The translations under genes were made by a program, and so were the position numbers. A stretch of 35,891 nucleotides of DNA. Source: JALOOE01 sp964423545 (GTDB lineage: Bacteria; Chloroflexota; Anaerolineae; CG2-30-64-16). The notes below the pieces were generated by a model, which had not been told where the DNA came from, did no database searches, and was given only the letters and a program-made list of their open reading frames with translations. The stretch's first letter is position 1. The number at the start of each line of letters is the position of its first letter. This document shows, in pieces, positions 24,783 to 33,721 of this stretch. The stretch covers positions 1 to 35,891 of the forward strand of contig CAYRFV010000016.1 in the NCBI GenBank assembly GCA_964423545.1. The letters run 5' to 3'.

Positions 24783-24789
24783 GACACGA

Positions 24790-25296
24790 TCAACCCGCGG
24801 CAAGGGCGAGGATCTCGTCCTGTCGGGCCCACATGGCCGCTTCCTCATCGGGCTCTGCATGGTCGTAGCCCAGGAGATGCAGGGCGCCGTGAACTGCCAG
24901 CAGTCGCAGTTCGTCAGCGAGCGGCCGGCCCAAAGTGGCGGCCTGACGCCGCGTGAAGGGCAGGGCCACGACAATATCGCCCAGGTAGGCCGCCGCTTCC
25001 GGGGAGCTGACGAACCCGGGGGTCGGCTCCACTGCGGAAAAGGAGAGCACATCGGTGGGGCCGTCGATTGCGCGATACTGGCGATTGAGCGCAGCAACTG
25101 CTGCGTCGTCCGTGATTACCAGGGTGGCTTCGCCGCTCTCGTAGCCCTCGGCGGCAAGGGCCACTGCGATGACATGCGCCAGATCAGCCGCATCCACTTC
25201 GGCCAGAAACGGTTCATCGATTTGGATGCTGATGCGGTCGGCGGCCGGGTCAGACGGCGCGGGAGGCTCCAGAGTCTCGATTGGTGGTCGGTCCAC
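24790..25296 (-). CDS. ybeY: Endoribonuclease YbeY
   Basis: 168 residues. The zinc-binding HGALHLLGYDH motif near residue 137 defines the family. YbeY takes part in 16S rRNA 3'-end maturation and ribosome quality control. The start overlaps the pgpH end by 47 bases. A divergent Pro-rich N-terminus of about 20 residues precedes the domain. It sits in a conserved pgpH-ybeY-dgkA order. Confidence 0.95.
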   Translation of the reverse strand: MDRPPIETLEPPAPSDPAADRISIQIDEPFLAEVDAADLAHVIAVALAAEGYESGEATLVITDDAAVAALNRQYRAIDGPTDVLSFSAVEPTPGFVSSPEAAAYLGDIVVALPFTRRQAATLGRPLADELRLLAVHGALHLLGYDHAEPDEEAAMWARQDEILALAAG

Positions 25297-27490
25297 GACG
25301 CTCCTCCTTGCCGGGGCTCACAGTAAGCTCTGCCGGCTGCACTTGAGGCTCAGGCGCCGGTTCGAGCGGCTGAGCGAGCATCGCCTCGGTCGGATAGGTG
25401 ACACGCGGATGCTGCAGACCCCGCAAGACGTCGACGAACGCCTGCCGGATGTCGCGCAGGTCGTCAAGCGTCAGCGGGCATTCATCCAGTTGCCCCGCAA
25501 CCATCCGGCTCTCGATGCTCTCGGCGACGATCTGTTCGATCTCCTCGACGGTGGCAGGACGCCGGGAACGCACCGTCGCTTCGGCGCCATCGGCGAGCAT
25601 GGTGATAGCCGTCTCGATGCTCTGCGGCTTCGGGCCAGGATAGCGATAGGCATCCTTGTCCACAGAGTCCGGCGAACCAGCCTGGCGAGCGGCCTGGTGA
25701 TAAAAATAAGACACAAGCAGAGTGCCGTGATGCTCTGGGATGAAGTCGATCACGCGATTCGGCAGTCGATGTTTCTGCGCCAGCCCGATGCCGTCCTTGA
25801 CATGGCTGATGATGATCTGTGCGCTGGTGAAAGGATCGAGGCGGCTGTGCGGATCCGATCCTTCCGTCCGGTTTTCGATGAAGAAATAGGGGCGAATCGT
25901 CTTGCCGATGTCATGGTAGTAGGTCCCGACACGCGTCAGCAAAGAATCGGCGTTGAGCGCTTCGGCGGCCCGCTCGGCCATGTTGCTGACGATCAGCGTG
26001 TGGTGGTAGGTGCCGGGCGCTTTCAGCAGGAGTTGGCGCAGCAGCGGATGCGTGGGCCGCGACAGCTCGATGAGCTGCAGAGGGGTGACCACACCGAAGG
26101 CATAACCCAGCAGATAGACACCGAGCAGCGTGACGGTGATGGTGAGCAGCCCATTCACGAGCGAGGCGACGGATAGCTCAAAGAGGGTGCGCGCGTCGAT
26201 CTTGCCGCCCGTCAGCGTGAAGGCCAAGACCGTCAGGAAGTTGGTGAGCACGACGGTCAGCGCGGCCAGCGCAAAATCGGCCAGGTGATCGCCGCGCCGC
26301 AGCCTGAGGGTCCCAGCCAGCGAGCCGGCGAAGGCAAAGGTCATCAGCGCCAGGTTGCCACCGGTCAGCCAGCCGATCAGCAGCACAAAAAGCCCGGCCA
26401 TGACGAGCGCCAGCCGCTGGCTGACCAGCACCGACAGAATCATGGCAAGGGCGGCATACGGGTAGAAGTAAGACAGCAGGACGTGAAACGGGATCGCCAA
26501 CCGGGCGAAAACAATGAAGACCAGGGTGAGCAAAGCGATGAGCCACGGCTCGGCCCGTCCCAACCAAAGCGGCGGTTCGATGCGCCAGAAATAGTAAAGA
26601 AACAGGATGCCGAGCAGCAGCAGAAACGCGGCCGTTCCGATCACCTCTTTCAGCGACTTGGTGGCCTGCTGCATCCCCAGCGCCTCCAACGCTTCGAGAT
26701 CAAGCGTGGAAACGATATCACCTGCGCGCAAGATGGTCTCGTTACGTTCGATGGTCGTGGTGACCGGCTCGACCTGCTCCCGTGCGAGCTGGCGGCGCTG
26801 CTCGGTGCGCTCGGCATTGTAAAAGCTGTTAGGGACCACCAGATCTTCGACCAGGGCGCTGACTACAGCCGCTTCTTCATCGGAAAGATCGAGACGGACT
26901 CTGGCAGGAATCCTACGGCGTTCATCAGCCAGGTTGTTCTCGCGTATCTCCTCGCGCATGGCGCGCTCCAAGACTACCGGCGCCTCACTGGCAACGCGCT
27001 CCCAGGCTGGATTGGGCATCGTCAGCGTGCGGCTGATCACGTCAAGCGGCAGATCCAGCCCTGCGATGCTCTTGATTTGGGCGACCTTGGCAGTCGGATC
27101 GGAGTAGGCGTCGGCGCGGACCGAGCCGATGAAATCCAGGATGCGATTGGCCTGATTGAGCTGCTGGCGTCCCACGCGCGCCTGTGGCGGGTCGTAGATT
27201 TCGGGAACAGCATTGGCGGCGAGATCGCGGCGCTGTTTGGTCAGGCTCTCGCTGACGTAAGTGACCTGGCGGGATGCAATCACATCCGCCGACGCCACAT
27301 CACCCTCGCGCAGCTCGACCTGCCCCGCCAGCGGCAAGCGGACCACCAGGACGATCAGGCTAAGCACGCCCACCACCAGCCAGATCGACAGGATGCGCAC
27401 GCGCGCTGGCCACGGGATGTCCTGCGGCGTCATATGGCGTCGCACTCGCGACGGCCTGTACACGCTGGTTGGGAAAGTCGGTCCTGTCAT
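25250..27490 (-). CDS. pgpH: 7TM-HD receptor, cyclic-di-AMP phosphodiesterase PgpH type
   Basis: 746 residues. An N-terminal membrane helix (about 27-50) is followed by an extracellular 7TMR-HDED domain (about 60-280), seven membrane helices (about 285-480) and a cytoplasmic HD domain (TYHHTLIVSNMAE, then YYHDIGK, later HVKDGI and HHGTLLV). Family members hydrolyse c-di-AMP to pApA and are membrane sensors. ATG 27490 has AAGG upstream; an ATG at 27433 is possible. The Pro/Glu-rich tail ends inside ybeY. No diadenylate cyclase is in the window. Confidence 0.93.
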   Translation of the reverse strand: MTGPTFPTSVYRPSRVRRHMTPQDIPWPARVRILSIWLVVGVLSLIVLVVRLPLAGQVELREGDVASADVIASRQVTYVSESLTKQRRDLAANAVPEIYDPPQARVGRQQLNQANRILDFIGSVRADAYSDPTAKVAQIKSIAGLDLPLDVISRTLTMPNPAWERVASEAPVVLERAMREEIRENNLADERRRIPARVRLDLSDEEAAVVSALVEDLVVPNSFYNAERTEQRRQLAREQVEPVTTTIERNETILRAGDIVSTLDLEALEALGMQQATKSLKEVIGTAAFLLLLGILFLYYFWRIEPPLWLGRAEPWLIALLTLVFIVFARLAIPFHVLLSYFYPYAALAMILSVLVSQRLALVMAGLFVLLIGWLTGGNLALMTFAFAGSLAGTLRLRRGDHLADFALAALTVVLTNFLTVLAFTLTGGKIDARTLFELSVASLVNGLLTITVTLLGVYLLGYAFGVVTPLQLIELSRPTHPLLRQLLLKAPGTYHHTLIVSNMAERAAEALNADSLLTRVGTYYHDIGKTIRPYFFIENRTEGSDPHSRLDPFTSAQIIISHVKDGIGLAQKHRLPNRVIDFIPEHHGTLLVSYFYHQAARQAGSPDSVDKDAYRYPGPKPQSIETAITMLADGAEATVRSRRPATVEEIEQIVAESIESRMVAGQLDECPLTLDDLRDIRQAFVDVLRGLQHPRVTYPTEAMLAQPLEPAPEPQVQPAELTVSPGKEERRGPTTNRDSGASRAV

Positions 27491-27531
27491 TCTGCCTTGG
27501 CCGGCCTGTTAATCGGCTGAAGCGTTGGGCG

Positions 27532-27981
27532 TCAGGCCAGCAATTCCCGGACGATTCGATTGATCGTGTTGCCGTCGGCCACGCCCTTGAGATCGGAGTT
27601 CAGGCGCTTCATCACGGGACCGAGTCCTTTCATGTCGCTCACACCGAGTTCGGCGATGACGGCTTGGGCCCGCGCGCGTATCTGGTCCTCGCTGAGTTGC
27701 TGCGGCAGGTAGACCATCAACAAATCGATCTCCGCCTGCTCTTTGGCGACCAGATCGGGGCGGTTGCCCTTCGTAAACTCCTCGATGCTATCGCGGCGCT
27801 GCTTGATCTGTTTCGTGATGACCGCCAGCACCTCCTGGTCGTTCAGCGCGCGCGCCTCTGTGCCCGAGACCTTGGCCTGGGTGATCGCGGTTTTCACCCC
27901 GCGAATCGCGAGCTTGCGCGTCTCATCTTTGCTGCGGATAGCATCCTGCAAGTCGTTGTTCAGGCGTTCCTCAAGTGTCAT
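27532..27981 (-). CDS. yqeY: GatB/YqeY domain protein
   Basis: 149 residues, the family's usual size. The helical N-terminal half (LEERLNNDLQDAIRSKDE) and C-terminal QQLSEDQIRARAQAVI through KGVADGNTINRIVRELL match YqeY, related to the tRNA-binding tail of GatB. The exact role is unknown; a link to tRNA-dependent amidation or translation is inferred from that similarity. It stands between mtaB (67 bases) and pgpH (41 bases). Start at 27981 has GGAG ten bases upstream. Confidence 0.92.
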   Translation of the reverse strand: MTLEERLNNDLQDAIRSKDETRKLAIRGVKTAITQAKVSGTEARALNDQEVLAVITKQIKQRRDSIEEFTKGNRPDLVAKEQAEIDLLMVYLPQQLSEDQIRARAQAVIAELGVSDMKGLGPVMKRLNSDLKGVADGNTINRIVRELLA

Positions 27982-28048
27982 CCTATGCTCCGTGCAGTAG
28001 GGGGAGCAGACCGGTCGCACGTCTGCCCCGTGGCGCCCTGCGTCGTCC

Positions 28049-29338
28049 TCACACGATCTCGCCCCACAGACTGTCCCCATCGAGGCGGGTCAGGAGCGTG
28101 GGCGTGATCCGATTGCGCAGCTCCAGATCGGGCGTAGTCGTCGTCGATACGCGGAGGTAGTTGTCGGTCAGGCCCGACCAGGTTGCGCCGCCCGCCCTGC
28201 TTTCCCACAGCACGGGCCGCACCTGGCCCAGGAATGACGCTCGCACGGCTGCGCCGAGCTGCGCGTCCAGCTCAGTCAGCTCCCGCACCCGGCGCTTCCG
28301 TTCGGCCTCTGTCACCTGGCGGTCGAAGCGCGCAGCGGCCGTCCCCTCGCGTGCAGAGTAAGGAAAGATATGCATGTGCGCAAAACCGGCGCGACGAGTC
28401 AGCGCCAGTGTTTGTGCAAAATCCTCTTCAGTCTCGCCGGGGAAGCCGGCGATCAGATCGGTGGTGATCGTCACGCCGGGAATACGAGCGCGCGCCGCGG
28501 CGACTAACGCCTCGAAGTCGGCAACGCGGTTGCGTCGCGCCATGCGTCGCAGCACCGCGTCGCTCCCCGATTGAACGGGCAGGTGCAGGTGTGGCATCAG
28601 CCGGTTGCTGTGGGGTCGCGTCCATAGATCGAAGAACGCAGGCGCCAGATCAAACGGCTCCAACGAGGAGAGCCGCATGCGCGGCATCGCCGTGTCGGCC
28701 AGCAGGGCAGCGACTAATTCACCTAGACCCGTCCCCAGGTCGCTGCCGTAGCCTCCGAGGTGAACCCCTGTCAGCACAGCTTCCTGGGCGCCGGCCGCAT
28801 GCAGCGCATTCACTTCCGCCACCACATCGGCGATGGGCCGGCTGCGCTCATCACCGCGCGCCACAGTCACGATGCAGAAGGTGCAGCGATTGCGACACCC
28901 ATCCTGCACTTTGACGAAGGCGCGGGTGCGAGCAGACAACACCGGGGAAGTCGGGAGGCCAGGAAGATCCGCCTGCCTCTCCACCGGCAGCCGTGAACAC
29001 GCTGCCTCCGACTCGATCAGCGCGAGCAACTCATCCTTGCGCGCGTTCCCCACCACAGCTTCGACGCCCGGCAATCGCGCCGCTGCCTCGCGCTCCAGCG
29101 TGGCATAGCAGCCGGTGATCACCAGGCGCGCCGCAGGGTTGGCGCGTGCGAGTCGCCGCGCGGTCTGACGGCTCTGCCGCGCGGCTTCGCCCGTGACCGC
29201 GCACGAGTTCACCACACAGAGATCCGCCTCCTCGGCGGAAGCAGCCAATTGATGGCCGGCGCCCGCCAACTGACGACCCAATGCGCTCATCTCAGCGTAG
29301 TTCAGGCGGCATCCCAGCGATTCCAGGTAAATGCGCAT
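28049..29338 (-). CDS. mtaB: tRNA threonylcarbamoyladenosine methylthiotransferase MtaB
   Basis: 429 residues. The MTTase N-domain binds one Fe-S cluster through C10, C46 and C77. The radical SAM domain has CxxxCxxC at C148, C152 and C155, and a TRAM domain ends the protein (FLGQVRPVLWE). It converts t6A37 to ms2t6A in tRNAs reading ANN codons. The ATG at 29338 is supported by the protein start and by a promoter whose -10 box ends only six bases before it, implying a leaderless mRNA. First gene of the long minus-strand run. Confidence 0.93.
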   Translation of the reverse strand: MRIYLESLGCRLNYAEMSALGRQLAGAGHQLAASAEEADLCVVNSCAVTGEAARQSRQTARRLARANPAARLVITGCYATLEREAAARLPGVEAVVGNARKDELLALIESEAACSRLPVERQADLPGLPTSPVLSARTRAFVKVQDGCRNRCTFCIVTVARGDERSRPIADVVAEVNALHAAGAQEAVLTGVHLGGYGSDLGTGLGELVAALLADTAMPRMRLSSLEPFDLAPAFFDLWTRPHSNRLMPHLHLPVQSGSDAVLRRMARRNRVADFEALVAAARARIPGVTITTDLIAGFPGETEEDFAQTLALTRRAGFAHMHIFPYSAREGTAAARFDRQVTEAERKRRVRELTELDAQLGAAVRASFLGQVRPVLWESRAGGATWSGLTDNYLRVSTTTTPDLELRNRITPTLLTRLDGDSLWGEIV

Positions 29339-29344
29339 GGACCA

Positions 29345-29373
29345 AGTATAGCGGAAAGACAAGATCAGGACAA
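29345..29373 (-). promoter_or_regulatory. mtaB promoter, TTGTCC-17-TATACT, leaderless geometry
   Basis: The -35 TTGTCC (29368-29373) and -10 TATACT (29345-29350) are 17 bases apart. Six bases separate the -10 box from the mtaB ATG, so transcription should begin at or next to the start codon. The -35 box lies in the last codons of the upstream epimerase gene (stop at 29365-29367). Confidence 0.65.
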
Positions 29374-30396
29374 GTACCCCGCGGCGCGCAGCCACGCCTC
29401 AGTGCGACGCATCCCTTCGACGAACTCGACTTCAGGCGCGTAGCCCAACACACGTTTCGCCTTCGCCACACTGAACTGGGATGGGTTGCGCCGAAAGTGG
29501 AGCGACCACGGCCCGATTGCCGGCCGGCCGGCGATGCGCCGCGCCAGCCGCGCCGGCGCCGTCCGCGCCAGCGCGGCCGACCAGCCAGGCACGGTCGGGA
29601 GGTCGTCTTTGCCGAGCATGCGTGCGTAGGCCAGGTAGAAGTCGCGAAACGTCACGGCCTGATCGTCGCACAGGTTGAACGTCTCGCCCAGTGCAGCCGG
29701 CCTCGCCAGCGCCAGGAGCAGTCCATCGACGAGATTGTCTATGTAGCCGGTCGTCACCAACCCTTGATCGCGCCCCAGCAGCATGAGCCGGCCTGCCTTG
29801 ATCTGCTCGATCGGACCGATCGTCCACGCACCCCCACGGGGGCCGTAGGTGGAAGCCGGACGGATGATAACCCATGGCAACGACGACGCGCGGACCAGCG
29901 ACTCTGCGGCGATCTTGCTGTCGGGATAGGCCTGACCGACAGGCGGCGTCGATGCCAACTCGTCGATCAGCGGGGTGGAATTGACTCCGTAGACCGCCAC
30001 ACTGCTGATGTAGATGAGGCGCTCGACCCCTGCGGCCTCGGCCGCAGCCAGGACATGGGCTGTGCCTTCGACGTTCGTCCGCCATGCTAGCTCGGACGAC
30101 AGCTCCGGCCCGCCCGTCCAGGCGGCCGCATGGACGACCGCGCGGCAATCAGCCACCGCCTGCCGCAGCGATGCGGCATCCAGGAGATCGGCGGCGACGA
30201 CCTGCGCGCCTCGCTCCGCCAACCAGGCCGCCGACTCGGGCCGTCGTGCGGTGCCGCGCATGGCGCACCCCTCCTCGGCCAGCCGCTCGGCCAGGTGCGA
30301 CGCAATGAAACCGGCAATGCCGGTGATCAGAACAGGTTGGGGGATGCCGGGGCCTGTTGGATCGGGCTCCGGGAGCAGGTGTCGGAGGTCGGACAT
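29365..30396 (-). CDS. NAD-dependent epimerase/dehydratase (extended SDR)
   Basis: 343 residues from ATG 30396; ATG 30405 is also possible. The Rossmann signature TGIAGFIASH and the catalytic YPDSK (YxxxK) with an upstream SSVAVYG serine mark an extended SDR. The GTARRPE and RPASTYGPRGG segments resemble the 3-beta-hydroxysteroid dehydrogenase/nucleotide-sugar epimerase group. The substrate is probably a nucleotide sugar or terpenoid-like alcohol. It is divergent from a methyltransferase and glycosyltransferase-like cluster, which hints at cell-surface glycan work, but weakly. Confidence 0.88.
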   Translation of the reverse strand: MSDLRHLLPEPDPTGPGIPQPVLITGIAGFIASHLAERLAEEGCAMRGTARRPESAAWLAERGAQVVAADLLDAASLRQAVADCRAVVHAAAWTGGPELSSELAWRTNVEGTAHVLAAAEAAGVERLIYISSVAVYGVNSTPLIDELASTPPVGQAYPDSKIAAESLVRASSLPWVIIRPASTYGPRGGAWTIGPIEQIKAGRLMLLGRDQGLVTTGYIDNLVDGLLLALARPAALGETFNLCDDQAVTFRDFYLAYARMLGKDDLPTVPGWSAALARTAPARLARRIAGRPAIGPWSLHFRRNPSQFSVAKAKRVLGYAPEVEFVEGMRRTEAWLRAAGYLS

Positions 30397-30444
30397 GGTT
30401 CTCATCCTGGGGCCGGTTTGCCGACTAACCGTTTTGGCGGCCCC

Positions 30445-30473
30445 ATTGTAGCCCACCCTGCACGGATGGCCAA
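30445..30473 (-). promoter_or_regulatory. Epimerase promoter, TTGGCC-17-TACAAT
   Basis: The -35 TTGGCC (30468-30473) and -10 TACAAT (30445-30450) have a 17-base spacer, about 40 bases before the start codon. Confidence 0.7.
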
Positions 30474-30484
30474 TCCGGCCGGCG

Positions 30485-30513
30485 TTGCCGAAGGCCGGGG
30501 AACGTGGTAAACT
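30485..30513 (+). promoter_or_regulatory. Methyltransferase-gene promoter, TTGCCG-17-TAAACT
   Basis: The -35 TTGCCG (30485-30490) and -10 TAAACT (30508-30513) have a 17-base spacer. It is divergent from the epimerase promoter, with 11 bases between the two -35 boxes. Confidence 0.55.
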
Positions 30514-30534
30514 GCTCGCCGGAAAAGACAAGCC

Positions 30535-31401
30535 ATGACAGAGCCCACCTGGAAACACTACCTGACCGATTACAACGAAGGCCTCGGCCTGGTCTACGAA
30601 CGTTTCGTGCTCAACGATTTCCTGCTCCACCTGAAGGGCCAGTACGGGTTCCAGAGCGTGTTGGAGGCGCCCGTTTTCGGCATGGCCGGAGTCAGCGGGA
30701 TCAACAGCGTATGGCTGGCGCGCGTCAAGTGCCAGATCACTCTAGCCGACGACAACCCGGAACGACTGTCCGGCATCCAGCGCATCTGGGGCGAGCTGGA
30801 ACTGCCGGCAACCTTCGTGCAGGTGGAAGAGTGGGCAAGCCTGCCGTTCCAGGAACGAAGCTTCGACCTGGTGTGGGATTGGGCGGCGCTGTGGTGGCTC
30901 AAGGACCCCACAGCGCTGCTCCGTGAGCTGGTGCGCTGCTCGCGCAAGCTGATCTTCGTGGCCATGCCGAATCCGGTGCAGATCGGCTACCAGTTCCGCA
31001 AGTACGTCGCCGAGCCGGAGTTCGTCGAACACGTCGACGAGAGATGGACGAACACCGGTATGATCCGCCGCCAGTTGGAGGCGTTGGGAGTCGAGATCCT
31101 GGCCCAGGGCGTGCTTGACATCCCGCCCTGGCCCGACACAGTGATGCCTGCCAGTGAGCTTCTAGGGAGGCTCGGCATCCGCTCGAAGAAGCTCCAGGGC
31201 CGCTTCCAGGGCGAGGGCTGGCAGTGGTCGACAATGGACTTCTACCTGGGCCGTCAGGCCGACCTGTACGATCGGGTCGCGAAGTATATGTGGCTGGAGC
31301 GTCTGGCGATCCCCTGGCGGCTCAAGCAGATCTGGGCGCATCATCGGTGGGTGCTGGGTCGCGTGCCTCTTCGGCGAGAGACGGCTGAAGATGGACGGTA
31401 G
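30535..31401 (+). CDS. Class I SAM-dependent methyltransferase-like protein
   Basis: 288 residues. The Rossmann layout of class I methyltransferases is visible: motif I region SVLEAPVFGMAG (with a degenerate Gly-rich loop), acidic strand 2 TLADDNPE, and post-motif FDLVWDWAALWWLKDP...LRELVRCSRKLIFV. The altered loop makes SAM binding uncertain. The C-terminal 100 residues are specific to this protein. It overlaps the next gene by 11 bases, so it probably modifies a product or carrier linked to the following glycosyltransferase. Confidence 0.7.
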   Translation: MTEPTWKHYLTDYNEGLGLVYERFVLNDFLLHLKGQYGFQSVLEAPVFGMAGVSGINSVWLARVKCQITLADDNPERLSGIQRIWGELELPATFVQVEEWASLPFQERSFDLVWDWAALWWLKDPTALLRELVRCSRKLIFVAMPNPVQIGYQFRKYVAEPEFVEHVDERWTNTGMIRRQLEALGVEILAQGVLDIPPWPDTVMPASELLGRLGIRSKKLQGRFQGEGWQWSTMDFYLGRQADLYDRVAKYMWLERLAIPWRLKQIWAHHRWVLGRVPLRRETAEDGR

Positions 31402-33625
31402 AGAGCAGAGCCTGCAGACCGGACGGCCACTTCCCCCTCCATCTTCCGGCTTCACCCTCGGCAATCCGTGGCTCCAGATCGCTCTCATTCTCGCGGTCGC
31501 AGCGTTCTTCCGCTTGTGGCAGATCGACGGCACCCCACCCGGGTTGTTCGGAGATGAGGCAACCGACGGGCTGGACGCACTCGATGTGCTGGCCGGCCGC
31601 GGTGCGGTCTTCTTCCCCGCCAATTTCGGCCGGGAGGGCCTGCACATGTGGCTCGTGGCCGGCATGTTTCGGTTGATGGGCGTAACTCCTCTCGCTCTGC
31701 GGCTGCCTTCTGTGCTGGCGGGCATCGCGACCGCGCTCGCAACCTATTGGCTCGGTCAAGAGCTGATCGCATCCTACCTCACTGCTGGCGACCTGCCGCG
31801 GGCCGAACGCGAACGCTCTCTTGGCCCCCGATTTGCTTCGCCCAGCCCGTTGGTCGCTTTCATCCCGTTGGTTGCAGCGCTCTACGTTGCGACCTCTTTC
31901 TGGCACGTGCATTTCTCGCGCTTCGGCATCCGCGGGGTATTCACGCCGTTGTTCGGCGCGCTGGCGTTCGCAGCCTTCTGGCGGGCGGTGAACCAGGCGC
32001 GCCAAAAGAGCGGCGAATCGCCAGAGCACAGCTCGCAGGGCGCAACCCGGTGTTCGCAGCTCGCCTGGTTTGCACTCAGCGGCCTGTTTCTCGGCCTCGC
32101 CGGGCATTTCTATACGGCCAGCCGCTTCTATCCGCTCTTCCTCGCCGGCTTCCTGGTCTTGCAGGCGGTGCTCGATTATGCGGTGGGCCGGAGAGCGCGG
32201 GCCATCCTGCGGCGCTGCGCGCTGGGCATCGCGGTGCTGTTCACGGTCGCCGCTTTGGTCTTCGCACCGCTGGGGCTCTACTTCGTCCAGCATCCGGGCA
32301 GCTTCATGCAGCGGGCAGCCGAGGTGGCGGCGACCAATGCGGCCAACCCGTGGCTGCAGATGGGCCGCGCCGCGGCGGCGAACGTGATGCAGTTTTTCAT
32401 CCCCGGCCAGGGCGATCCGGAGCAGTTCTACAATCTGCCCCGCCGCGCCGTGTTCGACCCGTTGACGGCGCTGCTGGCGCTGGTCGGCGTTGCCGCACTG
32501 CTGTGGCGATGGCGACAGCCCGCAGCGCTTTTTCTGCTGACGTGGCTTCCGGCGTTGCTCCTTCCGTCTTTTCTGGCGACCGATCGCTGGCCCACCCTGC
32601 CGCGCGTGTTGGGCGTGATTCCCGGGGTGTACTTCTATCCGGCGGTGGGGCTGCTGTGTGTGGCGGGAGTGGCGGCGAAGGCGCTGCAGCTCAATGAGAG
32701 GATCGGGCCGGCCGGAGAACAAGAGAGTTCTCCCTCTCCCCTGCGCGCCGCGCTTCTCCTCCGGCTGCGTATGCTGGCAATCCCTCTTCTCTGCACTCTC
32801 GCGCTGCTGGCACATGCCGGCGCCACCTTTCGCGACTACTTCCCCACCTGGGGCCGCTCGCAGGCCACCTTCGATGCGTTCGAAGGGGATATGGCCGCCG
32901 CAGCCAGCTGGCTGCGGAACAACGCGCCGGCCGGCCACGTCTATCTTTCGTCCGATATCTATCGCCACCCGACATTCATGCTGCTGGCCGAGCAGGCAAC
33001 CGTGCAGACCTATTTCCAGCACCGCAACCCGAAGCTGAGCTGGTTCGATGCGCGATCGGCGCTGCCGCTGCCGCCGCCCGGCGAGTCTGCGACCTACCTG
33101 ATCGGGTCCGGCGCGCCGCTAGCAGAACAAGCCACCGTGCTCTTGGGCAATGCACCGGAAAGAGATCGCGTGCCGGCCCCCAACGGTTCGCCGGCGCTCA
33201 CGGTGATCGAGCTGCCGCAGGACGTGCGACCGTCGCTGCAAGGCATCACGGTGAACACAGCGATCACGTTCACCGATCAGTTGGCGCTAATCGGCGCCGG
33301 GCTTGCCCGCAATCGGGAGGGTGCGCTGTGGCTGACCCTGGCGTGGCGCACGGCCGGCCCGGATTTGGCCGGCTGGCAGGGATATCGCCTGGAGGTTGCG
33401 GGACGGCGGCCCGAAGGCGATCCCTGGCAGGATGATGTGCCGTTCGAGGCGTTCCGAGCGTCGGAGTGGACTCCCGGCGGCAGTTTCGTTTCCTGGCACA
33501 AGCTGGATGTGCCCGACGCCGCGCTGCTGGGCGATCTGCGCCTGCGCCTGCTGCACACCGAGGAGCGCCGCCCCATTGGAGCCGCCGATGCGGCCGATGG
33601 CTGGCACGCCGTCCCGTTGCGTTGA
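31391..33625 (+). CDS. GT-C family glycosyltransferase-like membrane protein (ArnT/PMT type)
   Basis: 744 residues. About 11 membrane helices occupy residues 25-500, with the GT-C acidic motif D55-E56 (LFGDEATDG) in the first extracellular loop, as in polyprenyl-phosphate-sugar-dependent transferases. The C-terminal 240 residues form a soluble extracellular domain (YLSSDIYRHPTFMLLAEQ and later beta strands). It probably moves a sugar from a lipid carrier onto a cell-surface acceptor. The ATG lies inside the end of the methyltransferase gene. Confidence 0.8.
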   Translation: MDGREQSLQTGRPLPPPSSGFTLGNPWLQIALILAVAAFFRLWQIDGTPPGLFGDEATDGLDALDVLAGRGAVFFPANFGREGLHMWLVAGMFRLMGVTPLALRLPSVLAGIATALATYWLGQELIASYLTAGDLPRAERERSLGPRFASPSPLVAFIPLVAALYVATSFWHVHFSRFGIRGVFTPLFGALAFAAFWRAVNQARQKSGESPEHSSQGATRCSQLAWFALSGLFLGLAGHFYTASRFYPLFLAGFLVLQAVLDYAVGRRARAILRRCALGIAVLFTVAALVFAPLGLYFVQHPGSFMQRAAEVAATNAANPWLQMGRAAAANVMQFFIPGQGDPEQFYNLPRRAVFDPLTALLALVGVAALLWRWRQPAALFLLTWLPALLLPSFLATDRWPTLPRVLGVIPGVYFYPAVGLLCVAGVAAKALQLNERIGPAGEQESSPSPLRAALLLRLRMLAIPLLCTLALLAHAGATFRDYFPTWGRSQATFDAFEGDMAAAASWLRNNAPAGHVYLSSDIYRHPTFMLLAEQATVQTYFQHRNPKLSWFDARSALPLPPPGESATYLIGSGAPLAEQATVLLGNAPERDRVPAPNGSPALTVIELPQDVRPSLQGITVNTAITFTDQLALIGAGLARNREGALWLTLAWRTAGPDLAGWQGYRLEVAGRRPEGDPWQDDVPFEAFRASEWTPGGSFVSWHKLDVPDAALLGDLRLRLLHTEERRPIGAADAADGWHAVPLR

Positions 33626-33686
33626 CAGGCAGCACACCCGGACCCAGCAGATCGAAACGTTGGTCCCGTCCATTCCTCGCCGCGAC

Positions 33687-33715
33687 TTGTTGGCGGGCAC
33701 ACCGTATGGTACGAT
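33687..33715 (+). promoter_or_regulatory. Promoter TTGTTG-17-TACGAT, leaderless geometry
   Basis: The -35 TTGTTG (33687-33692) and -10 TACGAT (33710-33715) are 17 bases apart. The ATG at 33722 follows the -10 box after six bases, exactly the spacing seen at mtaB. No ribosome site precedes the ATG. Confidence 0.5.
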
Positions 33716-33721
33716 CACGCT

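Noticed and set aside
26285..27520. Open frame of about 411 codons opposite pgpH
   Set aside because: Shadow of a well-recognised membrane phosphodiesterase gene.
31322..33022. Open frame of about 566 codons on the minus strand opposite the GT-C gene
   Set aside because: Rich in Arg/Gln/Glu/Ala as expected from the complement of hydrophobic codons; no domain, no start signal.
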